Notes: generated from the letters alone by a model not told the origin. 64,000 nt of DNA from Branchiostoma floridae (GCF_000003815.2 NC_049991.1:19789375-19853374); one strand, 5' to 3'. Shown: positions 1 through 20,320, counted from the first letter of the stretch. Made by a program: numbers and translations.

Positions 1-134
1 CTTTTCACATTTCAACAGTTTGCATATCCATGCCAAAATCAAAAAGGGTTTCCATTACTCGTTAATCCTTAACCGTGCCGTGGGTCAATCTATCCATCCT
101 AAAAAAAAACAGAGACAATTATCAACACGGGTCA

Positions 135-425
135 CTAGGGCACCACTCCGACGACCTTCCGTATTTGGAAGACATCTAGTGCCCGAGCGTCCGCGTTGAC
201 GTCTCGACAACAAGTGGCGTGTGCGCCTTTTCCATACCGGTTCGGGGATCTATCTCTGTCTGGTGGGTATCCCGGACCCCCTACTCTAGGACTTGGACTC
301 GGCACGTCCCTCCGGCTACACGGACTGGACGTAGCCTGCCCCGGGGCCCCTGTCGAAGTTCCCGTTCCCACAAGTACCATCAAAACAAACGACAATCTAA
401 CAAGGGCACTGATTTCTCTCTCCAT
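135..425 (-). CDS. Possible first exon or small gene with a signal-peptide-like N terminus
   Basis: An open frame of 96 residues begins at an ATG at 425-423 in a fair context (AAAATGG). Residues 1-30 resemble a secretory signal peptide: a short charged start (MEREIS), a hydrophobic core (LSFVLMVLV), then a small-residue stretch (GTGTSTGAPG). The remainder is rich in Pro, Ser, Arg and Gly and includes an NRYGKG string that could look like an amidation site, but no dibasic pair frames it. A possible donor (GGTATGG) lies within the frame, so it might be a first exon. I do not recognise a family and the frame may be chance. Confidence 0.2.
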   Translation of the reverse strand: MEREISALVRLSFVLMVLVGTGTSTGAPGQATSSPCSRRDVPSPSPRVGGPGYPPDRDRSPNRYGKGAHATCCRDVNADARALDVFQIRKVVGVVP

Positions 426-912
426 TTTCTCGCTCGTTTCTGCTGTCAATCTATCAAAACACTATTAACTAAGACCGGGTAAAAGCCGTGCAACGTGGGT
501 CTGTCCATAACAACAGTACTACCCACCTCCAGTCCACTTCGGTCTTGACCATTGGGCTTCGCTGCGCCTGCTCCCTCCAGCACGCCTTGTGGTTCCGTTG
601 TCCTTTCTATTGTCCGCCTTGAACTTGCGATCCAATGGATTTCCCGGTTTCTCTGCGACTTCTTCGTCCTTGCTCGCAGCGCCAGATGTGAGAGTGCCAA
701 GACTTAGCTTGGACCCTGCTATGATGTCCGAAGTGATTGAGGCAAGGCGAAGTTCAAGTTCTCTCGAGATCGACTTTATTCACAACTCAACTGGTGATGG
801 CCGTCGCTGGTAACAATCAGAAGTACTCTTCACTCTCAGTTGGCAAAGTCCAGATCCTACTTTCTGTCACTGAAGTCCAAACTTTCCAGATCTTTCCACA
901 ACTTCTTTCAGC

Positions 913-1051
913 ACGTGGCAAAACTGCCACGGCCCGAGGCCGCTACCTTTCTCGGCACGAAACGACTGCTACGGCACGAAACTGCCACGGCACGAAACTG
1001 CCACGGCACGAAACTGCTGCCACGGCACGAAACTGCTGCCACGGCACGAAC
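913..1051. repeat. Short tandem repeat, 16-19 bp units
   Basis: The words CCACGGCACGAAACTG and the longer form with an added CTG recur about six times. This is a small minisatellite with no coding sign; the open frames through it are by-products. Confidence 0.75.
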
Positions 1052-2149
1052 TGCACTCTCTGAATCGAGTGTCTCCTTTTTATCTTTTAAATTTTGGGTT
1101 GGGCCAAGACCAAATACGGCTAATCTTATGCGAATCTTTAGAATCTGATTGGCCCAGGAAACATGTAAATGAGGACTAATAACTTCTCAGAAGTCCGGAA
1201 CTCAAGTGACATTGAGTGGCAAAGCGTAAGAAAACCAGTAAATTTCATATTAAAAAGCTCCTCGGAGGCTTCACCTGAGGGTCAGACCGGCGGGGTCGTG
1301 AACTTATGCCTCGGTCAGCCCTCGGGCTACTCACCCCCTTGGAACTGCTTTGGGCACAACCGGCCAAAACTTTATAATGCAAGTTCGAATGCAGCTGTCA
1401 AACTTTCTGGACTGTACCAACTCTGAGAGAGGGAAGGAGCAACAGGTATTCTGACACTCTAGAACACTGTACATCACAAAGAAATCTTATTAACATTCGA
1501 ATCCGACTTCTGTCAGTCGCCATTGCTATCCTAAACTATGAGTACAACTTCTCACAACAATTCTGTCATGTTTCAAACGGGAAACGTCCCGTAGTTTCGC
1601 TAACATTGGAGTTTTCTATGTCGGTTACATCATCGATCGGTAACTAGGGATCCGGCGTGGTTACTAAGCTATACATCAACTCATCTTCCAGCCGGTCCGG
1701 GACTCTGTACATTCCATTCACAGTGACCGAGATATCGGACGTGGGATCCCAGGCGAAGGTGTCAATCAAACGGCTCCGGTCGAGTTACAATGTTGGGCCA
1801 TCTTAAGTCAAAGTCGAGACTAGCGCTACTACTAGTATTAGTCAACAACGTCGGTCACATAGTCAACATTCAATAGTTATCCTAACACTTTTGGTAACAA
1901 GTTCTGCGTGCGTTTGTCTTATTTACAAAGTTTCTTACTCCCGATCCTATTAACCTGGTACTTGACCTCTGCCGACTAGCTTAATTGCAGTGGTTACCTG
2001 ATCTCCCACTGTGGGCCTTTCCCGGCCAGCTGACGGTGGGGTATCAGAGAACAGAGAGGACCCGGCCGTCGCTAGGCACATTAACTAATTGCTGTCACTC
2101 TAGCCTAGGATACCAAACATCTTAGTCTAAACGGGATGGCCCCGTTTAC

Positions 2150-2640
2150 ACAAAGGTCCCCAACCTGCAGCCATGGCACTGCGACCGTTGACAAGACTCC
2201 TCCAAGCCTCTGTCACGGCCGCACGGCTTCACACTCCACCCCACAGACTCTCGTTGGCCAGTCCCTCTCAGTGCCAGACTAGTGGTGGATACACTGAGAC
2301 CGTTAACTTTAGACTCCTCCATACCTCTGCCTCTGCCACACCTCTTCACAAATCTTCGTTAGCCAATGTCAGCCATCACCACGCGCTAGTGGAAATTAGC
2401 TAATTCCAATAATCTAAGACTGAAACCTGATTTTTCTCCAAATCTGAAGGTCCCCAACCTGCAGCCATGGCACTAAGACCGTTGACAAAACTTTTGTTTC
2501 TGTCGCAAGGCTTCACACCCCACCCCACAGACCTCCATAATAGTGAGTCCCTTGTCAGCATCAGAATACACTGGTGGAAAATTGGCTAGTTATAGTAACC
2601 AAAGACTACAACATGTCATTTTTCTCCTATTCCAAAGGTC
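2150..2640 (+). pseudogene. Tandem decayed copies of the thioredoxin exon-1 5' end
   Basis: The sequence around the TXN2 start (GTCCCCAACCTGCAGCCATG) occurs at 2155-2175, 2450-2469 and 2637-2657; only the third leads into the functional exon. Copy 1 starts at ATG 2173 and encodes a 76-residue open frame (2173-2403) that begins MALRPLTRLLQAS, like the real presequence, then diverges and stops without any thioredoxin domain. Inside copy 1 a further partial iteration encodes RLLHTSASATPLH, matching RLLQASASVARLH of the real exon. Copy 2 (ATG 2467) is broken after about ten codons. These are serial duplications of a targeting-peptide segment. Confidence 0.75.
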
Positions 2641-2654
2641 CCCAACCTGCAGCC

Positions 2655-2875
2655 ATGGCACTAAGACCATTGACAAGACTTCTCCAAGCCTCTGCCTCTG
2701 TTGCACGGCTTCATAGACCACCGTTAGCGAGTCCCCATCTCCTCAGCGCGAGACAAGCCGCTCCGTTCTCCACCAGCCGAGTCCTGAGGTTTTCCTTCAA
2801 CGTGCAGGACGAGGAGGACTTTAAGGACAGAGTCTTGAACAACACGAAACCTGTCATAGTGGACTTCCACGCAAC
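2655..2875 (+). CDS. TXN2: TXN2 exon 1: presequence and first thioredoxin strands
   Basis: Encodes residues 1-73 and two bases of codon 74. The presequence passes into the domain at about FSFNVQDEEDF, and the exon ends in the core strand PVIVDFHA. The donor GTGAG is at 2876. Confidence 0.93.
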
Positions 2876-4552
2876 GTGAGTTCATATTGTCCTGCATAGC
2901 AGCCTCTCTGGTAGCCTGACTAAAATCGCGCCCCTAGCGGCCGGCCCTACGATTGCCCCCTCCCTAGGGGGGAGGGGGTCATTAAGCCCAGCCGGCGAGA
3001 GCTTGTGTAAACACAGGCTACCTCTCTGGGCCTTTTTTTGGCTCATAATACACATTTTTGTTGGCCATTTCTTTTTGTACGGGACAGTAATCAGCGACAA
3101 CTGGCACAACAAGTACAAAAAGAAATGGCCAACAAAAGTGTATTATGAATATGAGCACAAAAATAGGCCCCAGAGAGCCTGCTATGGAGGCCAAGTTCTT
3201 ATTCTCTATTCAGCATAAGTGATATACATGTGTCAGTTTCATGGAACTTTTGTGCTTTGGCTTGAGTTTGTGCTTGTGAAATTTATTGGAATTTCTGAGG
3301 GAACTACACCTTGAAAATCATACTTCCAGTTCTTGAATCCTGCCGCCAGGTATTCAAATTAAATTCCTATGATGTCAGCACAGTGAACAAATTGGAACCT
3401 GGTATCCTTGCTTACAGGAAATGTTCTTTAGGAAAATTAGATAGGATATTTAAAAGGAAAAGCTTACAAATATTTTTTAATGGCATATGTGACTTTTTAT
3501 ATGAATTGGTGCCCTAGTATTGTTTTCATTGTAATTACAGTGGAGCTACCAGTTGTGTAGTTCAGAACAATTCAGGATGCTTCCAACTGGACATCCTGCA
3601 AGCCCGTGCATTTTGAATAAAACTTGTCAAAGTTGAGAGAGGCAAACATGCATAATCAATGTGATAACATATAATTGTCAGATATCGTAATGTTTTCTTT
3701 GTTTGTTTCTAAAACCATCACTTATTTGAAAAAGATCACCCCATCACACCCCCCTTCTTACAGATGGTGCGGCCCCTGCAAGGTTCTGGCGCCTCGTCTG
3801 GACAAGGTCATCTCAGCGAAGAACGGAGATGTGGAACTGGCCAAGGTCGACATTGACAACCTGCAGGAGATCGCCATGCAGTATGATGTAAGATATCCTA
3901 AAGCAAATTTATGTTTACCTTCATATTATTTTGCTCTGTTTCTTCTTCTTCGCCATACAAATAAGGTCAACGACCTAGGCCAGACAGCTGTCACCAGGGT
4001 TACAGTTAAGTAGCAGACATCCTGTGGTGCAGTAAGATATCCTCAAGCAAAGCATGAAAGTTCATCTGTGTTGGTAGAATCCATCATGGAAAAATGCTAA
4101 CACTTTACTTCCAACACTGAATTAAACTATAGGGGACTTCTAAATTTTCGGTCAATCACTGTCGACCTTGTTCACAGAATGTCACCCTTCTATCCCCAGC
4201 AGTGACGTCAGGAACACACCACTTTTTGCAAGAGGGGGTCATAAGTATCAGAAATCAGTTTCACTGCTTTAGATACAAAATGTACATAGAAGGGTCATTC
4301 TGTGAATGAGGTTGACAGTGATTGGCAGAAAATTTAGAAGGGGTAAGTCCCTATGGTTTCCCCACACATACCTGTTTGTTTTGTGTTCATAATACCACTT
4401 CTAGGCAATGAACTAAACTGTGTCTCCTCCCCTGCCAGGTGCGTGCGGTGCCGACGGTTGTTGGGCTGAAAGACGGGAAGGTTGTTGACACGTTTATGGG
4501 CGTGGTGGATGAGGACATTCTTGAGGTGTTTGTGGAGAAGCTGTCGACGTGA
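2655..4552 (+). CDS. TXN2: Thioredoxin, mitochondrial (3 exons, 152 aa)
   Basis: A mitochondrial thioredoxin disulfide reductase, reduced by mitochondrial thioredoxin reductase and passing electrons to peroxiredoxin 3 (known for the family). Exons are 2655-2875, 3764-3887 and 4439-4552, all with GT/AG introns, joining in frame to 152 residues (human TXN2 is slightly longer). Residues 1 to about 45 are rich in Arg, Ser, Ala and Leu with no acidic residue, as in a matrix presequence. The active site WCGPC is at 75-79 and the cis-proline loop (AVPT) has Pro120. Exon 1 ends in the middle of the Thr codon just before WCGPC. The start is the third of three similar ATG sites and is the only one continuous with the domain. 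Both introns carry MITEs. Confidence 0.95.
2893..3192. mobile_element. Foldback MITE in TXN2 intron 1
   Basis: The left end ATAGCAGCCTCTCTGG matches the reverse complement of the right end (CCAGAGAGCCTGCTAT). Inside it, 3018-3078 and 3116-3180 form a long hairpin with arms containing TGGCCATTTCTTTTTGTAC and its complement. A GC-rich insertion-like segment with a CCCTCCCTAGGGGGGAGGG palindrome sits between the outer and inner left arms. The family is not named here. Confidence 0.75.
3764..3887 (+). CDS. TXN2: TXN2 exon 2: redox centre
   Basis: Encodes the WCGPC redox motif and the following helix and strand (VELAKVDIDNLQ), ending at MQYD before the donor GTAAGA. The acceptor follows a CCCCCCTTCTTACAG tract. 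Confidence 0.95.
4131..4349. mobile_element. TIR MITE in TXN2 intron 2
   Basis: The two ends form inverted repeats of roughly 65 bp: the left arm contains TTCACAGAATGTCACCCTTC and the right arm its near complement. The outer words are AGGGGACTTCTAAATTTTC and GAAAATTTAGAAGGGG. The interior is only about 90 bp and non-coding. Confidence 0.8.
4439..4552 (+). CDS. TXN2: TXN2 exon 3: cis-Pro loop and C terminus
   Basis: Encodes VRAVPTVVGLKDGKVV and the C-terminal helix, ending VEKLST before TGA at 4550-4552. The acceptor is preceded by CTCCTCCCCTGCCAG. It carries the conserved cis-proline and the usual Gly-Lys turn. Confidence 0.94.
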   Translation: MRAVPTVVGLKDGKVVDTFMGVVDEDILEVFVEKLST

Positions 4553-4763
4553 AACCACTCGACAGCGGGGAACATCAAGAGCAAACATTTACATTTTAGA
4601 ACCAAAATATGATAGTCATTATTTTTGCTGATGGAACCAAGATTATTGTCACACAAATGGAGAAGTAACATTAATGCCCTTGTTAGAAAAACAAGAAGAT
4701 CAAATGGCCAAAAGGTCTGCAAACTCGAAAGGACATTTTTGACTGTAATTTACACCCAGAGTC

Positions 4764-4943
4764 TACTCTCCAAGCAGAGGTTCAGCTCCAGCTATTTTTT
4801 AAATGTGTTTTAGGTGGTTTGCTTTTGTTTAGCATTCTATTTTGCCAGCCACGCTGGCGGATATGAAGAAAACAGTACAAAACAGACAAAAACGGCTAAA
4901 ACATGTCAGAAACAGCCACAGCCGAACATCTGCTTGGAGAGTA
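4764..4943. mobile_element. MITE family M1, copy 1
   Basis: Ends are TACTCTCCAAGCAGAGGTTC and its complement (TCTGCTTGGAGAGTA). Other copies are at 11392-11703, 26283-26435 and 49306-49463. Non-coding interior. Confidence 0.85.
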
Positions 4944-5710
4944 CCCAGTGTCCTCTGGATCTTGTCACATGATCTTAGAGATTGGCTGGTGACCCAGGTC
5001 CATCCAATATGATGAGATGGATGGGCTTAGCTACATCTCTAGCAAAGCCCATCTCTGCAGTGATTTAACTTATCACCTTGGAGCTGCAAGTCCAAAGGCA
5101 GTGCTCACGGTAGTTGCCTTCACCACCTCTCTTTTATCTCAAGTAAGACAGGCTGAGTTGTATTGAGTGGCTACTACTGCTCTGGTGTAGGTACGTACAT
5201 GTATCACAGGTTGCAAAGTGCAGTCACACTTTTTCAAAGTGCGGTGAAACAACTGCTCAAGGACCCTCAAGGGACTGAGGAACATGGTTGGTAACTGAGG
5301 AGTGATTGTTGCTTTAGAAAATAAGGTCGTAAGTAACTCTTAACTATTTGAAATTGGACAGTACAGTTCCATATGGCTTATGACTGGAGGGACTTGGCTA
5401 TGCCTGGTATTTGGCTGGCCAAGTTTTACTGTAGATGGTGAAGTGACATGTGATTTCCTTTAAGAACTTAAAAAGATCGTCATATTCTTGTAAGAGCAGT
5501 GTTAAGTTTACTGGGACAGTCCATAAGTTCACTTTGAGGATTGAGTGACTGACTGTTACAATGTACATAATAAATCCCCTGGGTGGACCACATGAAATGA
5601 GAATTGTTGTGGATTTTAACCATGATGTCTTTTCTGCCTTTTCTTGTAACGTTACTTGTTTTATGCTATCAAAATTGCAATATATGTAGAGCACCAGGCA
5701 ACATTGCCGA

Positions 5711-5903
5711 TACTGTAAATGCAGAAATGTTCGCGGTGGACTAATGTTCGCGATTAAAACCACCGCGAACATTTTTCTATAATGGTATTAGACTGCAGTG
5801 AGTGCAGTCTATGGTGTTACCGCGAACTTAAATCCACCGCGAAAAGTCTCTTTTCCCGCTACCGTGAAATTAAATCCCCGCAAACTTAAATGCATTTACA
5901 GTA
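5711..5903. mobile_element. TIR MITE (TACTGTAAATGCA ends)
   Basis: Ends are TACTGTAAATGCAG and TGCATTTACAGTA. Within it, the word ACCGCGAAC and its complement recur, giving nested hairpins, including GACTGCAGTGAGTGCAGTC. Short and non-coding. Confidence 0.8.
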
Positions 5904-7864
5904 TTATGCATCACACATATATGGCCCCCTTCGGTCGATATTGACCATGGTTGCAGTACTTGTAAAGGTCGCATGGTGTCCCCACTGCTTTACGTTTGGA
6001 ATGTTTACCTACCAAGTTTATTATGAAGGAAGGCCATAACCTTGTCAAACTTAACGCAACATTGCAAGCAGATTCTGTAACTGATTGGGGGCTACAGAAT
6101 TCTATCCAGTCGCTTGAGTAACCGTTATCATGCATATCTAACTACCTGGATGTACAATCTTCAGTTCATGGACGATTGGGGCTTTTGGTTGAGGTACTGT
6201 GAGTATGTATAAGGGTTTGGTTTCAACATGAACCTCACAAAACTCCTTACATCTTGATGGATGTAATCTCTGAGTAGAAGTAATTCTAGCAGTCTGGCTT
6301 GCTTTGGCAAGTTTTGCTGGAAGTGTCCGATTTTTACAGATACATGACTGGCGCAAACCGACCGTAGTTTGTTATGAAAATAAGAGTTAGGATAAAGTGA
6401 AACCTTCCGTTTTCAGCAGACGTGCGCACAACCTAAACAAAAAACGTACAAAACACCGCCAAATGTGGAAAAATGTCAGTGATGTCATTTTTATTAATTT
6501 ACGACAACCCAGTCCCCGGTCTTTCTCTGACCTCCCACGTGGTGACCGCGTGTCCGTCCTTCCCTATTCATACTTCCGCCCACCAACACCGGGGCTCTCA
6601 TTCTGTCTTTCGTCCGCGGGAAACGAGGCGCACGAGACTCGCTCCCCGGTTTTCGACCCACCGCCAACCCCTTATCTCCTCCAATATCCTTAACATAGAT
6701 AAACTGTAGTATTTGCTGTCACGTAGAGTTGTATTCATGATTAGTTTGTTATCATATGTTATGATGTTCAGTGCCCGTTCTACTGACCTTTACCGATGTT
6801 ATGGGCGTGTTTCTGTGGAAAAGTACGAGAATAAATCTTTTCCCTTTGTTTGCCAAACGCGTTTCGACTCCAGTTGTTTATAGTTAATTGCGCTCAATAT
6901 ACGTCTAAATGATAACTGCTAACGTTGCATCTGCTTATAGATTGGTGAGAAGACCATCGGAGCGGATGTTCACCTTGATTAAATTCAGCATCCCGAAGCC
7001 CTTGTCATTGTTCATGTATACTTTATTTAATAAATAGCCTCAGTCTATATACAAATGTACATGTGCATACTAGCGATATCACAAGAATGTAACGTTGCAA
7101 TGTTGTGTGGTAACTAACACACACATATATTCATGTATTGCTTCTAACTTATCTAAAACATAGTTTCCATAATTAAGTCGTGAGACAACTGCATACTTCG
7201 AAAAACTGTTGCACTGAAGTTCACGGGGATTTAATTTCAATCATGATATTGATTATGAGAATATGGAGTGTCCGCGGTGCGGTGGTTTCGCGTTCGCGAC
7301 AGCACCATATATATGTAGTCCCGTATATTGCAATAGAAAAATGTTCTCTGTTGTTTTGTGTTCGGGTGAAGTGGCCATAAAAACCACGAACATAAAAGCA
7401 CCGCCAACATTTCTACATTCGCTGGATTTCTATTCTACCTAGACTGACTGACTAAAACAACTTTGAGGTCCAAAAATCGCTTTCAGTTCCACTCCTGTGA
7501 GGTGGTTTTACGGAAATACATGCTGCCGCGATTAGATCATACTGTGCTCCCATCAAAGGTACGTGTGCGTTACATGTCATGTGGTATTATAAAACTGTTA
7601 TATGATGTCCAATATCGGATGTTCTTTGGCCCAAATTCATGTAATTCAAAGGAATAATTTCGTACGCACTCACACACATACATATGTTATACATGTATAC
7701 ATTTGATAATGCTAATATTATTTTTGATCTCGAGTCCTTTATAGTATAAACGAAGAATTTTGTTTGGGATTAATAAGACATTTCAAATTGTGTGCAGTCT
7801 TCTGGAAGATTGTCCTTAAACCTCCCCAAAGTCAATTTCAGTTTACGAAATAATAATCATATTT

Positions 7865-15904
<8,040 letters not shown>

Positions 15905-15940
15905 GGTGACTACTATCTGCCTCCCGACACGAAAGCTGCG

Positions 15941-15950
15941 CCTTTATATA
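15941..15950 (-). promoter_or_regulatory. TATA box of P450 gene A
   Basis: TATATAAAGG on the - strand, about 40 bp upstream of the ATG. If used at the usual spacing, the 5' UTR would be only about ten bases, so a longer alternative leader cannot be excluded. Confidence 0.6.
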
Positions 15951-16125
15951 CGTGTTGTAATCGGTGTCTTCATTGAGGGGGAGGGGCCTGGGATGTTTCG
16001 TAGCTTAGCGTCTTGACCGACTGGTGTCAAGAGTCGCCTTGCCTTACAAAGGTTTCACGTTCGCCCCGGGGCACCGCAGGTATCAGGGACGATTCTCTGG
16101 GTCAGCCCGTCTGAAGGTTAGGTAA

Positions 16126-16385
16126 GGCTCCTTTTCCACTAGACGGCGATCGCGCTGCGCTCTCACTGCGCTCTCACTGCGACCTGAATGGGATATGTGT
16201 ATCCTTCGCTTTCACACTGGGTACATCAGAGAAAACGTAAAAGTGTGATTGAGGAGATAACAAAACACACAAAATGTATTAAAAAAGAATTCGTTTTCTT
16301 TTCTATACAATTCGCTGAGCGATCTGCCAAATTTTAGGTCGCAGAGAGAGCGCGGCGAGAGCGCCGTCCTAGTGGAAAGAGGGTA
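16126..16385 (-). mobile_element. MITE family M3, copy 1
   Basis: Ends carry TTTTCCACTAGACGGCG and CGCCGTCCTAGTGGAAA. Internal words (CGCTGAGCGATCTG, CACACTTTTACG in reverse) match the copy at 51599-51838 in opposite orientation. Confidence 0.85.
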
Positions 16386-16744
16386 TTAAAAGTCTCTGTG
16401 AGACAGCCCCGTCTTACACGTGATTTTAAACGGCCTTGCGTGTATGTTTGGAGAACAATACCCTCACTTTAAAGTGTTGTCACGGCGTAAAATAAGTGTA
16501 GAAGGATACATCGGTCAGCTTCAGGCGTTAAACCTTCGCATGTAAAAAACGCACTTATCGGCAATAGTTGAGGTGACCCGGCCGGTATAAATTCGTAACT
16601 ATAATGAAGCCGCATTGAACTAGCGGCTATAAAAAAAGCACCAAGCTTCATCCAAAGTACAACGCGTTGAGTTGAGCTAGAGAGGAAAAAGGGAAGGAGA
16701 TAGACAGAGGAAGAGATAGAGTCACAGACTGAGAAAGTAGAGTT

Positions 16745-16965
16745 TCTGTTTGTGTGTGTGCTTTTGTGTGCTTGTGTGTGTGCTTTTGTGTGCTTGTGTG
16801 TGTGGAAATGTGTGTGTGTACTCGTGTGCGTTTGTGTATGTGTATGCGTGTGTATATATGTGTTTATGTGTGTGCATGTTTGTGTATGCATGTGCGTTTG
16901 TGTTCGTGCTTGTGTGTGTGTGTTCATGTGTATATGTGTGTGTGTGCGTGTGTGTATGTGGATGT
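16745..16965. repeat. Degenerate (TG)n tract
   Basis: About 220 bp of TG/TGTGC-type repeats. The long open frames on both strands (Cys/Val or His/Thr rich) are artefacts of the repeat. Confidence 0.95.
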
Positions 16966-19753
16966 TAGGAGATGAATTTGTAACATGTTTACAACGCAAC
17001 TTCTCGCACATACTGGCTTATCTCCGTTTTCTTGCCTCCTTTGTTTGTGTGATTCTCACTGGAGGCCAAACACAATCTTGACGCGTTCTTTACCACTTCA
17101 AGAATTCCTCTCTACCGCAGGCTGCTTCTCTGTGCCGAGGCGTTCGTCCTTGTGAGGAACTCACGCGGAGTGACCTGACGCCTCCTATCTGGGGGATCGC
17201 ATGTACGTGTACTTGAAGTTGGTAAGTAGCAGCTGCGGTAACTGTATCTATATAGCCGGTATAGCCGCTGTTCGGCGTAAGACATACATCAGCTTCGCAG
17301 GCACGCGGCGCGGCATCAGCTGGTTATATTACATCGAACGACCCGTCACACATAACTTTTGCACAATTATCTGCAAGCTTTCTTTAAAACTATCCAGAGA
17401 AGATGCCCCTACTGTACTTGGTGATCACAAATTCCACTCTACGATATATAGTTCTGGGAAAGTACGAATTTTTGAACACATCAATCCTAGGTTGGTAACT
17501 CTTCAGCAACCAAAACTCTCCAGAGCATAAATGCCCCTGCAGTTCCAGAGCAACCTGCTAGGGGACCCAAACATGCACCGTATACCTTATGTCACCGTGT
17601 TAAGCTATCCGTCACCGAAAAATCATGACCATAACAAATCCAGATCAAATGATTTCAGACTGTGATGCAGTACTAAGGTCACATACCAGAGAACCAAAAA
17701 TTGACCTTGATCTTCGTCTTCCCAACATCTACCCACATACCAAATATCATTGTAATCCATAAATGGGGGATCGCATGTTCTGTACTTAAAGTTGGTAAGT
17801 GCCAGCTGCGGTAACGTTATACCGCCATCCCGAGGGACTGTTCAGCAACCAAAACTATCAAACGAATTTTACAGTGATAAAGACCTGCATTTTGTAGATT
17901 TTATGTCGTTTTTGATTGTACATGAAGATATGCTTTTAAAACGCCAGTAGAAGCCGGATACTCCGTCAAACAGATTCATTTGACACGAAATAGACTGTTT
18001 TACTGGAAGTAAAACGTTTCTGTTCAGAGGATTTCTGGATGGACCGTGTTGTTCAACCTACGAACATCACCGATCTTTAATGAACGAATATTTCACATTT
18101 TTGCCCCACTGAGCTACGTACAGATCACACGATAACAATCATATGTATGTTACAATGGAAACAATCATACATGTATTTTTGTTTCACAAAAATGAATTTA
18201 TGCCTACCTTCTCGGCCGTTATAGTTATTCAGAAAGAACCCATAATCACTCCACACTAAATGTTTCTTGGTGGGAATACCAGCAACTTTTATTGACTGGC
18301 ATAAAGCATAACAAAGAGGAGAAACTTTACAAACCAAAATGGAAATCATTTTGCACAAATTGTCATGCCTGACATATACGATCATTACACTTATTGTGTA
18401 TCTGAAAATGTTTTACAAACGTTGTAATATAACCCACAATCAATCACGATTTTTCCACCCGCCTACAACAAATTAGCATTCGTGCAAAGTTGAATATACT
18501 TGCAGCAAGAATGGTAAGGTTACTCCGGCAAAAGAAGAAATAACGATATGGGCTAACGAGTCCCACAGCGAAGCATAGAAATCACAGCTTGGCACATGAA
18601 TAGCTATGTGCCCAAGTTAAGTCAGCTTGCCGCAATGTTAACAACAACGATAACAAAACAAACACTCTGGCAATATTACAATAACAATAATACCCAGTAG
18701 AGCCCTGTAGTATTACACAGTAATCATTGCCAGGAATATGCTAAATGTTTAAATTTGACTATATTTAAATGTACCTCATGTCCTAACGTGTCTCAAAATC
18801 AAAGAGCCTGTGTCTAGGATACTAAGACCCAATAAGTATCCAGACATAAACAAGGAACAGCGAAGATAATATAAGTTGGCACTTGCCACACTTTAAACTT
18901 ACCAGGTTATTTCTTTAGCTTTGAAAGCAACTATCTAGGAGTCAACAACCGGCTAATCAAATGGATAACCATAAGTATAAATATGAACAAATGCTAGGGA
19001 ACTGAATGTACAAAACTTACGTAAGAGTCTATTATGGAGCAAAAGGTGTACATGTCACAGGTTCTGGGCATTTAATATACCGCGAGATGGTTATTAATAT
19101 GATCTGTAAAGTAACAACGTGTTTCTTAGATCTTATTCCGTTCTCAGTTATGTTATGTCAACTGTATCTAGAACATATGTAACTATCCATATAGCAAGTA
19201 CGTTAAGGATAATAACACATATCTTGATAAACAACGTTAACACTTATGCAGATAATACATGGCCGTTCACCACTATACTATCACAAAATTAAGTGTACTA
19301 CAGTGTCATAGAAAAGTATGACCAGGAGAAACATGTTTTAGCAATCCTATCAATTGGATCTGTTTCAAGGCTGATGAAAGATGTAGTAGTTCTTGAATGG
19401 TAACCCTACATTCCTGCAATTTATCAAGGGACAGTCGTGCCCCCAATATTACTCAGTGTAGTAAGGTCGTTGTTGTTTTTGGATGAGTTTTTCTTCTGCC
19501 TGTGGTACTCCCACATCCTGATCCCTATCACTGGAAACTGTAAGATCACGTTCATAAGATGCGTAAGTGCTATCATCGAACATAAAAACATCAGTAATAT
19601 AAGTGGGATAACATATGTTCAACTTGCTTACTGCTATACAATGAAGCGCGGTGCTAACTGTTACAACGATGGCACGTGCGCAAGACGTAAAATATCCCAC
19701 GGGCAAACACCAAATGTAATAGTAACCGTCCTTAAAGAGGAAACCTAACAGAT

Positions 19754-20320
19754 GTCTGCTGGTAACACTCCCAGCAGGCTGGTCCTACATGTCCTTCACA
19801 AATCACCCCATTTGTAGAGCTGGGCAGTAGGCCTGCTGGTAACCTACCTAGCAGACTCGTCCTACATGTCCTTCACGAGTCACCCCACTTGTAGAGCTGG
19901 GCAGTAGGCCTGCTGGTAACCTACCTAGCAGACTCGTCCTACATGTCCTTCACGAGTCACCCCACTTGTAGAGCTGGGCAGTAGGCCTGCTGGTAACCTA
20001 CCTAGCAGACTCGTCCTACATGTCCTTTACGAGTCACCCCACTTGTAGAGCTGGGCAGTAGGCCTGCTGGTAACCTACCTAGCAGACTCGTCCTACATGT
20101 CCTTCACGAGTCACCCCACTTGTAGAGCTGGACAGTAGGCCTGCTGGTAACCTACCTAGCAGACTCGTCCTACATGTCCTTCACGACTCCCACTTGTAGA
20201 GCTGGGCAGTAGGCCTGCTGGTAACCTACCTAGCAGGCTGGTCCTACATGTCCTTCACGAGTCACACCACTTGTAGAGCTGGGCAATGGGCCTGCTGGTA
20301 GTCTACCTAGCACGCTGGTG
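19754..20320. repeat. 77-bp minisatellite, about 7 copies
   Basis: Exact 77-bp spacing (for example GCCTGCTGGT at 19831 and 19908). Each unit contains a perfect 7-bp stem, GACTCGT with ACGAGTC, and a second partial hairpin CTGCTGGT/ACCTAGCAG. The edge units are diverged. Lies in E1. Confidence 0.92.

Larger units (their letters stand above)
1..2149. other. No recognised gene; unassigned upstream region
   Basis: I see no convincing gene here. The stretch holds one short open frame with a signal-peptide-like start (135-425, listed separately) and a short tandem repeat at about 913-1051. The rest, about 1052-2149, shows no motif, repeat family or coding pattern that I can name. Confidence 0.5.
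4553..7864. other. Intergenic region between TXN2 and P450 gene A
   Basis: This stretch separates the convergent TXN2 and P450 genes. It holds two MITEs (4764-4943, 5711-5903), a GGTCGATATTGACC-like palindromic word near 5934 that recurs near 33734, and a decayed stretch at about 7260-7430 resembling the 5711 element. I see no other gene. Confidence 0.5.
15951..18176. other. Region upstream of P450 gene A
   Basis: Holds an M3 MITE (16126-16385), a TG-rich tract (16745-16965) and a duplicated segment: 17191-17250 resembles 17764-17822 (shared GGGGGATCGCATGT and GTTGGTAAGT), with CAGCAACCAAAACT recurring after each. No gene is evident. Confidence 0.5.

Noticed and set aside
16469..17081. His/Thr-rich and Cys/Val-rich proteins
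   Set aside because: They translate a TG/AC microsatellite on both strands; the same applies to 43574-43914 and 59505-59793.
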